DNA of 6,949 nt, taken from assembly GCA_001771615.1 (NCBI GenBank), contig MEUF01000058.1, forward strand, positions 1,009-7,957, in the 5' to 3' direction. This document shows, one piece after another, positions 1 to 5,293 of the stretch. Under the pieces are notes generated by a model. That model did not search any database and had not been told where the DNA came from. It saw nothing but the letters and a program-made list of their open reading frames with translations. This stretch comes from a candidate division WOR-1 bacterium RIFOXYB2_FULL_48_7. Lineage in GTDB: Bacteria > Margulisbacteria > WOR-1 > O2-12-FULL-45-9 > XYB2-FULL-48-7. Position numbers and translations under genes: made by a program. The number at the start of each line of letters is the position of its first letter. Position 1 is the first letter of the stretch.

Positions 1-83
1 TATTCAGAAAATTCATGTGCCTTCAAACTGACTCGACTTTTTGTGTGGTAATCATAACATCTTAATGAAGTCTTCATTGTGTC
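1..83. other. AT-rich left-edge intergenic stretch with possible outgoing gene start
   Basis: This stretch lies downstream of the 427-residue gene and holds no complete gene. On the minus strand there is a -10-like TATGAT (56 to 51). Thirty-four bases further on, at 16 to 14, is an ATG preceded by GAAGG at a short spacing of three bases. This could be the first five codons (M N F L N) of a minus-strand gene leaving the left edge. Five codons cannot be recognised as any family, and no -35 box is visible, so this is only a possibility. Confidence 0.25.
64..78. repeat. Short perfect inverted repeat downstream of the 427-residue gene
   Basis: AATGAAG (64-70) and CTTCATT (72-78) are exact reverse complements around a single base. 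It sits 5 bp past the stop of the minus-strand gene ending at 84. As RNA it could form only a six-pair, AT-rich stem with a three-base loop, and no U-tract follows on the minus strand, so it is a poor intrinsic terminator. It could be a protein-binding palindrome or chance in AT-rich DNA. Confidence 0.3.
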
Positions 84-1367
84 CTATTGGTAAATAGTAG
101 CCGCACTGGCCCGTTGAGCCTCAAAAAAAGCCCGCAACTTTTCGCCCGACTCAACTTCAAACAAAAAGCAAAGCATTCGCGGCAACATTAATCTTAAATA
201 TGGTTCTTTTTCATTTCCTGCAAGATCAACCGAGTCAGGAGTAATGAAATATCCATCAATAACATGCCAAAAAGCATCATCCTTCGATTGATACTGCGGC
301 TCATCGCTGTGGACCAATCGCCAAAGCATTTCAACCTGAATTTGGCTCAAACCTTTTGACCGGCAGAGCTCTTCGTTTCTTAAGAATGCTTCAATTTTAC
401 TTGACGGCCACTGTTCAGCTGCTTCAAGGCGGCCAACATTGAGCATATAGCTGGCAAATATTTTTGACAATGAATCTGCCTCATGGCAGTATTCATCCGG
501 CACCCAAAAAGGATTTCGTCCCGCAACCGATTCAACCAAGCTAAACACATCACGGTCCTGATAAGGGGCATAAACCAGAAAACTGCAAATGCCGCTTGGC
601 CGCCTGGCCAATTCAAATTTCATTGTCCCGACCCGTCCAGGCGCATAGTGTGGCAATATTTTTCCGGCCAGCCGATACGGCTCATCAGGATTGTCCGAAT
701 TAATTACCCATTTACCAAAATTCCTACCCTTTGGGACCAGTCTTTCTGGCAAGGGATGTTGCGTCAACCAAATCCAGTGGGGATGCTCCATGACCATCCT
801 GACTTGTGGCAAGCGATTCAATGAAAGAAGGTTTCTGAAGCGTTCCACATTTACCCGATAAGTCGCGGCGATAATCGGTTCCGCCTCGGCAATGTCCCTT
901 TCCGTTTCAACGATAATCGATTGATAGGCATTGTGCAATTCCCGAGGCATATCCGCAGTTACTTTCGCTGCCGCTCCTTTTAATTCATGCAGTTTGGCGT
1001 ATTTGGCGCTGATTTTACAAAGCGCCTCAAAACCTACCAGGTCCATAAATTCATCTTTACTGATACCAAACAAGGTATAGGCCGCTTCCGGAATTTGTAA
1101 ATATTCGGCCAGCTCATACAGGTCGTTAGGATGGTGGGCCAAAAACTGACAGCGGGCATTTTGCGCCGCAAAGGAGTGACCCAATTCACGATAAGCCATA
1201 AGATTTGCCAAGCCCTTGGCATTCAATAACCCTTTTATCGCTTTTATCCCCATCACCTTTATTGAAAAGGAATATGCTAATTCTGGTTTGCCTGCGAAAG
1301 CTGACACCTGTGCAAGCTGTGCCCCTAGGCTGGCCATATTTGGAAGACCATTAGTTGTTACTTTCAT
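84..1367 (-). CDS. Conserved-looking hypothetical protein, 427 residues
   Basis: I do not recognise this family. The product looks soluble: there is no convincing signal peptide or membrane segment, although residues 10-60 are rich in Ala, Gly and Leu. The N-terminal half (about 50-190) looks mainly helical. A central part (about 195-270) is richer in aromatic residues and proline, with HPHWIW at 195-200, and may hold strands. The C-terminal part (about 290-420) is again helical and rich in Trp and Phe. Cysteines are scattered (73, 117, 261, 294, 335, 400) with no metal-binding spacing. The start ATG lies 3 bp past the stop of the NTPase-like gene and has no Shine-Dalgarno or -10 sequence of its own. 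Translation is therefore probably coupled to that gene, and the two products may work together. The ORF is intact and its overlapping frames are only shadows, so I am confident it is real but not of its function. Confidence 0.85.
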   Translation of the reverse strand: MKVTTNGLPNMASLGAQLAQVSAFAGKPELAYSFSIKVMGIKAIKGLLNAKGLANLMAYRELGHSFAAQNARCQFLAHHPNDLYELAEYLQIPEAAYTLFGISKDEFMDLVGFEALCKISAKYAKLHELKGAAAKVTADMPRELHNAYQSIIVETERDIAEAEPIIAATYRVNVERFRNLLSLNRLPQVRMVMEHPHWIWLTQHPLPERLVPKGRNFGKWVINSDNPDEPYRLAGKILPHYAPGRVGTMKFELARRPSGICSFLVYAPYQDRDVFSLVESVAGRNPFWVPDEYCHEADSLSKIFASYMLNVGRLEAAEQWPSSKIEAFLRNEELCRSKGLSQIQVEMLWRLVHSDEPQYQSKDDAFWHVIDGYFITPDSVDLAGNEKEPYLRLMLPRMLCFLFEVESGEKLRAFFEAQRASAATIYQ

Positions 1368-1370
1368 ATA

Positions 1371-1994
1371 CTAAGCCATTACCCCCGGTGGCCAAGCGGG
1401 GAGCTCAACCACTGGCGCAGAAAAAAACAGGGACATTTCCGGGATATAGTTAAACCCCTGATAATAACTGGCATGCGGATGGGCGGCGGTGGCAAAAACC
1501 ATTTTCGAACCATCAACTGATAATCGGCCTAATCGACGCCACAGTAATGTAACCACCCGATTGTAGGCGGCCATGGATTCATCACCTAATTCGTTTTTCA
1601 ACAGAGGCAGCAACAGATGAACTTCATCAACTAACAAAACATCGGCTGGCGGAATTTGCGTAACCACCCTGGTCAGTTCCTGTTCTTCCCTGGCGACGGA
1701 TACCCACAACCCTTCGTCCAGCGGGGCGCCGGCTATGCCTGGTAATTGCCCAAGATCAAGCGAATAAACGTTTTTTCCAGCAGCCAGCAATAGAGGGGTT
1801 AGCCGTTTATTCAAGACAAATGATTTCCCGATTTGAACATTGCGGGCAATCACAACGGTCTCCTGGCCGCTTAAGACAACCGACGGATGGCTTTCAAGGG
1901 TGGTACCAATTACTGCCGCGGCTTCCTTGGGCCTAACCGGGTGGTGCAGGCAACCGGCCTTTCTGACCCTTGCCCAAGTAAGAGTAATCTCCAT
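1371..1994 (-). CDS. Small P-loop NTPase-like protein with a degenerate Walker A motif, 207 residues
   Basis: The fold suggestion comes from three ordered elements. A hydrophobic strand (46-50) leads into RNVQIGKS (51-58), where GKS is kept but the first Walker A glycine is replaced by Arg. Next is ADVLLVDEVH (117-126), a good Walker B strand with the Asp-Glu pair at 123-124. Third is MVFATAAHP (165-173), which resembles a sensor-1 strand. The order and spacing fit an ASCE-type ATPase core of the AAA+/STAND kind, reduced to about 160 residues with no clear lid domain. Residues 1-40 could form a small accessory segment. The start ATG lies six bases after TATAGT, which suggests a leaderless transcript. 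Downstream, the 427-residue gene begins after 3 bp, so a partnership is likely. It may be an atypical ATPase or a binding-only pseudo-ATPase. The family is not recognised and the P-loop reading is inference. Confidence 0.7.
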   Translation of the reverse strand: MEITLTWARVRKAGCLHHPVRPKEAAAVIGTTLESHPSVVLSGQETVVIARNVQIGKSFVLNKRLTPLLLAAGKNVYSLDLGQLPGIAGAPLDEGLWVSVAREEQELTRVVTQIPPADVLLVDEVHLLLPLLKNELGDESMAAYNRVVTLLWRRLGRLSVDGSKMVFATAAHPHASYYQGFNYIPEMSLFFSAPVVELPAWPPGVMA

Positions 1995-2000
1995 GATGAA

Positions 2001-2006
2001 ACTATA
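2001..2006 (-). promoter_or_regulatory. Predicted -10 box for the NTPase-like gene (leaderless)
   Basis: TATAGT reads on the minus strand from 2006 to 2001. It is followed by six bases and then the ATG at 1994. A transcription start about seven bases past the -10 would fall on the A of the start codon. No Shine-Dalgarno sequence is present, and no clear -35 is visible. It lies in the 43-bp gap after hisS, so the NTPase-like and 427-residue genes may be transcribed separately from hisS. Confidence 0.5.
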
Positions 2007-2037
2007 TCGCGGCTGGCGGGGATAAATTTCAGCGGAT

Positions 2038-3288
2038 CTATTTCAAGCGGGTGATAAGTTGGCTAAATTCAACTTCGCTCTGTTCGCCGGTGGCCATGTT
2101 TTTGAGGCCGGCCGAGCCCTTTTTAACCTCTTCATCACCCATGACATAAACAAAAGCAGCTTTAAGGCGGTCAGCATTTTTTAATTGGGCTTTTAAGCTT
2201 TTGCCAAGAAAATCCATATCTGCGCTGATCCCAAGCGCCCTGGCCTGACTAAGCAAGGCAAATCCCTGCTTTGTCGCAGCCTCACCAAGCGTGGCAATGA
2301 ATAATTTAATATTACCTTCATTGGTAATTGGTAACTGGTGATCGGTAATCAGGGAGATGACCCTCTCCAGACCAATGGCAAAACCGATAGCCGGGGTAGC
2401 TTTTCCCCCCAGCTCGGCTACCAAATTATCATAGCGCCCTCCCCCACAAACCGCATTTTGCGCCCCTAATTGCCTGGCGATAACTTCGAAAGCTGTTTTG
2501 GTATAATAATCCAATCCCCGGACCAACCGGTCATTTACCTGGTATTTAATGCCCAGGTTGCCCAACCACCCCACTACCTGATCAAAATGATTTTTGCATT
2601 CCGGACACAGATAATCCAGCGAAGCCGGGGCCTTTTCCAGATATTTCTGACAATGGGCCTCTTTACAATCAAGGATCCGCATAGGGTTTTGCTCTAAACG
2701 ATCGCGGCAATCCTGGCACATATCAGAGATATGTTGCGCAAAATGCTTTTTAATCGCTCCCCGGAATTCCGGCTGGCATTTTGGACAACCGACAGAGTTA
2801 AGGTTTACAACTAAATCTTTTAAGCCCACTTTTTCAAACAAACGAACGCTCAACTCAATCACTTCGGCATCAAGCCGGGGATCGGCTGAACCAAAAACTT
2901 CGACTCCCGCCTGATGAAATTGCCTCTGCCGGCCAGCTTGCGGACGTTCATAGCGGAACATTGGGCCAAGATAATACAATTTGGCCAAAGATTCGATAGA
3001 AATAAGATTATTTTCTATCCCGGCCCTGACAACGGCCGCGGTAGCTTCCGGCCGCAGGGTCAGGCTTCTCCCCTTGCGGTCAGCAAAGGTATACATCTCT
3101 TTTTTGACAATATCGGTGCCACTGCCGATAGAGCGGGTAAATAGATCGGTGAATTCAAAGATTGGGGTGCGGATTTCAGAATAATCATAGAGAGCAAATA
3201 TTTCCCGACAGGCTTGCTCAACCAATTGCCACAATTTAGCCTCAGCCGGCAGGATATCTTTTGTCCCGCGGGGGATACCATATTTCAT
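2038..3288 (-). CDS. hisS: Histidyl-tRNA synthetase
   Basis: This cytoplasmic class II aminoacyl-tRNA synthetase attaches histidine to tRNA-His using ATP. The 416-residue length is normal for bacteria. Motif 1 lies around residues 40-68. Motif 2 is FRYERPQAGRQRQFHQ at 111-126 with its conserved arginines. The histidine-specific HisA loop is RLVRGLDYYTKTAFE at 254-268, followed by GGGRYD at 282-287. Motif 3 is AIGFAIGLERV at 300-310. The anticodon-binding domain runs from about 328 to the end. The insertion domain carries cysteines at 168/171, 191/194, 208, 213 and 228/231, a pattern seen in many bacterial HisRS and able to bind zinc. The ATG lies six bases after a perfect TATAAT and lacks a Shine-Dalgarno site. 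The gene follows the RseC-like gene by 12 bp. A degenerate heptanucleotide repeat encodes part of the linker at 314-323. No key residue appears missing. Confidence 0.98.
   Translation of the reverse strand: MKYGIPRGTKDILPAEAKLWQLVEQACREIFALYDYSEIRTPIFEFTDLFTRSIGSGTDIVKKEMYTFADRKGRSLTLRPEATAAVVRAGIENNLISIESLAKLYYLGPMFRYERPQAGRQRQFHQAGVEVFGSADPRLDAEVIELSVRLFEKVGLKDLVVNLNSVGCPKCQPEFRGAIKKHFAQHISDMCQDCRDRLEQNPMRILDCKEAHCQKYLEKAPASLDYLCPECKNHFDQVVGWLGNLGIKYQVNDRLVRGLDYYTKTAFEVIARQLGAQNAVCGGGRYDNLVAELGGKATPAIGFAIGLERVISLITDHQLPITNEGNIKLFIATLGEAATKQGFALLSQARALGISADMDFLGKSLKAQLKNADRLKAAFVYVMGDEEVKKGSAGLKNMATGEQSEVEFSQLITRLK
2321..2348. repeat. Four tandem degenerate heptanucleotides inside hisS
   Basis: On the plus strand the sequence reads TTGGTAA, TTGGTAA, CTGGTGA, TCGGTAA: two identical copies and two that differ by one or two bases. 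In the hisS frame it encodes residues 314-323, ITDHQLPITN, in the linker between the catalytic core and the anticodon-binding domain. The unit resembles heptanucleotide short tandem repeats described in cyanobacteria, some of which have a TTGG core, but I cannot assign a family without a search. The reading frame stays open through it. Confidence 0.6.
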
Positions 3289-3294
3289 GAGAAG

Positions 3295-3303
3295 ATTATA
3301 TCA
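3295..3303 (-). promoter_or_regulatory. Extended -10 promoter of hisS (leaderless)
   Basis: On the minus strand the bases from 3303 to 3295 read TGATATAAT, a perfect TATAAT with the TGn extension. Six bases follow before the hisS ATG at 3288, so transcription is predicted to start at or next to the A of ATG. The TGA of the extension is the stop codon of the RseC-like gene. No -35 box is seen at the expected spacing, which an extended -10 can tolerate. No Shine-Dalgarno site precedes hisS. Confidence 0.55.
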
Positions 3304-3687
3304 CAATCGCCGGACTATCCGCCCCCTGGCTCTTTTGCCCAACGGGACATCAAACAGGCGCAAGAACAAAAGCACCAACCCCGCAGATAAAAGGGCAGCG
3401 GCAATACCGGCAGATTCGGAAAACAAACTCCCTAACCAGTAGCCCAAAAAAAGGGCTATGAGCGGCCCCAGAAATATAATCATTAATGACATGGCAACCT
3501 GTTGGTCGGCAATAGCAATTTCCACCTCATCCCCCACTCTGCCAACCAAATCATTATCCACCTCGATCATCAGCTGCCCACTCTCCCCCTTTTGGCAAGC
3601 AGCACAGTGCCCACAAACCGAGTTTTTTGCTAATTCGACTATTGCCCCGCCTCGACTAACGGCAATTATTTTCCCTGTCTCTAACAT
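3301..3687 (-). CDS. RseC/MucC-family membrane protein
   Basis: The layout is that of the RseC/MucC family. A short N-terminal beta-rich cytoplasmic domain carries the Cys trio SVCGHCAAC (23-31 from the ATG), and GDEVEIAI (53-60) leads into two adjacent membrane helices at about 67-87 and 92-110. A basic C-terminal tail ends in RIVRRL. In E. coli RseC modulates the sigma-E response and takes part in the SoxR-reducing (Rsx) system; related proteins sit near Rnf electron-transport genes. Neither sigma-E regulators nor rnf/rsx genes are visible here, so the role in this organism is inferred only from the family. The cysteines could bind metal or an Fe-S cluster. I chose the ATG at 3687, giving 128 residues. 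A TTG at 3696 would add three residues but lies immediately after a TATACT -10 candidate, so it would fall outside the transcript. hisS follows after 12 bp. Confidence 0.85.
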   Translation of the reverse strand: MLETGKIIAVSRGGAIVELAKNSVCGHCAACQKGESGQLMIEVDNDLVGRVGDEVEIAIADQQVAMSLMIIFLGPLIALFLGYWLGSLFSESAGIAAALLSAGLVLLFLRLFDVPLGKRARGRIVRRL

Positions 3688-3696
3688 TATGGGCAA

Positions 3697-3702
3697 AGTA
3701 TA
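3697..3702 (-). promoter_or_regulatory. Possible -10 box of the RseC-like gene
   Basis: TATACT reads on the minus strand from 3702 to 3697, nine bases before the ATG at 3687. Transcription would begin about three bases before the ATG, making a nearly leaderless message. No good -35 is seen at 16-18 bases. An AAAGGG further upstream (3713 to 3708) could instead serve as a ribosome site for the TTG start at 3696, but its spacing of about 11 bases is long. Confidence 0.35.
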
Positions 3703-3712
3703 ACACGCCCTT

Positions 3713-3725
3713 TACAGCTACTGTA
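3713..3725. repeat. Operator-like inverted repeat TACAG-CTA-CTGTA
   Basis: Five-base arms TACAG (3713-3717) and CTGTA (3721-3725) flank CTA. The right arm overlaps the predicted -35 (3722-3727) of the plus-strand membrane gene. The repeat also lies upstream of the predicted RseC-gene -10 on the opposite strand. A regulator bound here could affect both divergent genes. The arms are short, so chance is possible. Confidence 0.35.
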
Positions 3726-3750
3726 CAAACATATCAAACCAGCCTATAAT
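3722..3750 (+). promoter_or_regulatory. Sigma-70-type promoter of the two-helix membrane protein gene
   Basis: The -35 is TGTACA (3722-3727, four of six consensus bases). After a 17-base spacer comes a perfect TATAAT (3745-3750). Transcription should start near 3757, leaving a leader of about 28 bases before the ATG at 3785. This is the only promoter in the window with both boxes at ideal spacing and a normal leader. Confidence 0.65.
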
Positions 3751-3773
3751 CTTGCTCATCAATATTGGCTCAT

Positions 3774-3779
3774 AAGGAG
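3774..3779 (+). promoter_or_regulatory. Shine-Dalgarno site AAGGAG
   Basis: A near-perfect anti-16S match lies five bases before the ATG at 3785, and it fixes that start. It is notable because no other gene start visible in the window has a comparable site. Confidence 0.8.
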
Positions 3780-3784
3780 AAAAT

Positions 3785-4357
3785 ATGACCATAGAAGAAA
3801 TGGTTGTCCACTTGAAAGGCCACCCCAGAAAGATGAAATTTATTGCTTATGCCGCCCTAATCGTTTTTGGCGGGTTCTTTTGTCTTGGCCTAATGTTAAT
3901 TTCTTTTGTCCCGGAAGGGCTGGACGCTGAAGGCCGCTGGACATTGCGAATTTTATCTGTCATTGCCACAGCCTTATGGATATTTGCTTTGTTGGAAATC
4001 AGGAAAAGCCTCAGTTCCTGGGATAAAATTATTGAGGCCATTGTTAACTCTCCGGATAAAATTGTCTGGGTCTATAAGGGGATCACAGTTTTTCATAAGT
4101 CTGATGCCGAATTCACAAATTGGCAGCGCTTGTTTATTCACCTGATCGATGGGACAGCAGACAGTTTTACGCTTAGAAAGCCGGAAGCAGTGGCAATCTT
4201 AAAATACCTTTCTGAGCATCTGCCCAAGATATCGCTTGGTTGGAGCGATGAATTGCAAAAAACTTATAAAGCCAACCCAAAACTATTGCTTGAGCGGCCA
4301 CAGAGAAGTGACCAGGTCAGGAAGTTCCCCTATAGATATGTCTACGTCCCGATTTGA
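3785..4357 (+). CDS. Hypothetical two-helix membrane protein with a cytoplasmic C-terminal domain
   Basis: The 190-residue product has a short basic N-terminus, membrane helices at about 18-41 and 55-71, and a soluble domain from about 78 to the end. The loop between the helices is short and acidic, so both termini are probably cytoplasmic. The soluble part begins with a strand-like KIVWVYKG (92-99). It continues through DGTADSFTLRKPEAVAILKYL (122-142, helical at its end) to GWSDELQKTYKANP (152-165). This strand-then-helix arrangement loosely resembles bacterial PH-like domains attached to two helices, but that is a guess. The start is secured by AAGGAG and a complete promoter. The last 16 bp overlap the 3' end of the opposing radical SAM gene. 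It is divergent from the RseC-like gene, another small two-helix membrane protein, and may share control with it. Function unknown. Confidence 0.85.
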   Translation: MTIEEMVVHLKGHPRKMKFIAYAALIVFGGFFCLGLMLISFVPEGLDAEGRWTLRILSVIATALWIFALLEIRKSLSSWDKIIEAIVNSPDKIVWVYKGITVFHKSDAEFTNWQRLFIHLIDGTADSFTLRKPEAVAILKYLSEHLPKISLGWSDELQKTYKANPKLLLERPQRSDQVRKFPYRYVYVPI

Positions 4358-5268
4358 TTATTGGCGGGATTGAACGGCTGCGTCTGACTGAAATCAGGCA
4401 GGAACTGGCCAGCACTGTTTAAATCCTGGATAAAAACATTTTCTAACCCCAATTCAGAAGCATAATCAAGCAAGGGATTATATTCCTCCGGCAGCAGCTG
4501 CCGATTAATTTCCGGATATTCACTGGCCCGATATTGAGGAATATATTGGGCCATCAAGCTTAGCCAGATTTTCGGTGAAAGTTCGCGCAAGAAATGTAAT
4601 GCCGGTTTTGTATCAGCCAGATTATTGGGTAAAACCAGATGCCGGACCAACACCCCTTTCTGGGCCAATCCTTGCTGGTCCAATTTGATATCCCCGACTT
4701 GGCGGTGCATCTCCCTGATGCCGGCAGTGGCAACCGCCAGATAATTTTCTCCTCCAGAATAACGGGCGGCCCGCTCATCATTGAAATATTTAAGATCAGG
4801 GAGGTAAATATCTATTAAGCCTGATAATTCCAATAATAAGTCAAGCGAATCATATCCCCCGGTATTGTAGACTACCGGTAAAAACAGGCCGGCACGCTTG
4901 GCTTCAACTAAGGCTGTCTTGAGCTGCCAGCCATATTGGGTCGGGGATACCAGGTTGATATTATGAGCACCGTCCCTTTGCAGGGCCAGCATCATTTCAA
5001 CCAACTGTTCCGTCGATGCCTCGGCCCCTTTTTCTGCCTGACTTATCTCATAATTCTGGCAAAAGACGCAACGAAGGACACAGTGGGTAAAAAAGATCGT
5101 CCCGGACCCCAGTTGGCCAGAAATTACCGGCTCCTCACCGTGATGTAGACAGGCCGAGGCCACCATTGGGGTTATCCCGGCCTGACATATTCCCCTTTGC
5201 CCGGCCAGGCGGTTGACGCCGCATTTATGGCCGCACAATTGGCACTCGGTCAGGAGCTTTGTGTTCAT
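4342..5268 (-). CDS. Radical SAM protein, PflX/COG1313-like, with extra N-terminal cysteines
   Basis: This is a predicted cytoplasmic 4Fe-4S enzyme of 308 residues that cleaves S-adenosylmethionine to start radical chemistry. The cluster motif CVLRCVFC lies at 63-70 within GTIFFTHCVLRCVFCQN, as in PflA/PflX-like proteins. A second set, C9-x2-C12-x3-C16-x11-C28, could bind another cluster or zinc. Residues 40-160 carry the expected barrel strands, including NINLVSPTQYGW (103-114), VVYNTGGY (132-139) and DIYLPDLKY (153-161). These proteins were named for similarity to pyruvate formate-lyase activating enzyme, but no glycyl-radical enzyme gene is adjacent and the substrate is unknown. The start is firm: an in-frame TAA immediately precedes the ATG, and TATAAT ends six bases upstream. 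The gene is divergent from the ZIP gene across 25 bp. The family call is strong; the exact reaction is open. Confidence 0.9.
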   Translation of the reverse strand: MNTKLLTECQLCGHKCGVNRLAGQRGICQAGITPMVASACLHHGEEPVISGQLGSGTIFFTHCVLRCVFCQNYEISQAEKGAEASTEQLVEMMLALQRDGAHNINLVSPTQYGWQLKTALVEAKRAGLFLPVVYNTGGYDSLDLLLELSGLIDIYLPDLKYFNDERAARYSGGENYLAVATAGIREMHRQVGDIKLDQQGLAQKGVLVRHLVLPNNLADTKPALHFLRELSPKIWLSLMAQYIPQYRASEYPEINRQLLPEEYNPLLDYASELGLENVFIQDLNSAGQFLPDFSQTQPFNPANNQIGT

Positions 5269-5287
5269 TACTTCATTATAGTATGAT
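5259..5287 (+). promoter_or_regulatory. Predicted leaderless promoter of the ZIP transporter gene
   Basis: TATGAT (5282-5287) lies six bases before the ATG at 5294, placing the transcription start at the A of ATG. A weak -35, TTGTGT (5259-5264), lies 17 bases upstream and falls within the first codons of the divergent radical SAM gene. No Shine-Dalgarno site is present. An in-frame TAG at 5279-5281 excludes any earlier start. Confidence 0.55.
5275..5280 (-). promoter_or_regulatory. Predicted -10 box of the radical SAM gene (leaderless)
   Basis: A perfect TATAAT reads on the minus strand from 5280 to 5275, followed by six bases and the ATG at 5268. One base separates it from the ZIP -10 on the other strand, so the two polymerase sites overlap. 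TGAAAT at 5303 to 5298 has the right -35 spacing but matches the consensus poorly. Confidence 0.55.
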
Positions 5288-5293
5288 TACCCT

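Noticed and set aside
64..78. Intrinsic terminator for the 427-residue gene
   Set aside because: The stem is AT-rich with a tight loop and no U-tract follows on the minus strand.
483..824. 113-codon plus-strand open frame inside the 427-residue gene
   Set aside because: It lies wholly antisense to a longer coding frame, has low-complexity shadow-like composition, no promoter or ribosome site and no recognisable domain.
1371..1994. Truncated pseudogene of a larger ATPase
   Set aside because: The frame is intact, it has its own start with a -10 box, and it is tightly followed by another intact gene. A reduced but functional protein is more likely, though loss of the P-loop glycine keeps the question open.
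2321..2348. CRISPR array
   Set aside because: The units are seven-base direct tandem copies with no spacers, inside an intact hisS frame.
3688..3696. TTG at 3696 as start of the RseC-like gene
   Set aside because: It adds only three residues, directly abuts a -10-like TATACT and would lie upstream of the predicted transcript start. The ATG at 3687 is preferred, though not proven.
3713..3725. LexA (SOS) box
   Set aside because: The E. coli-type box is CTGT-N8-ACAG; here the half sites are in the reverse order, ACAG-N3-CTGT, so it is listed only as a generic inverted repeat.
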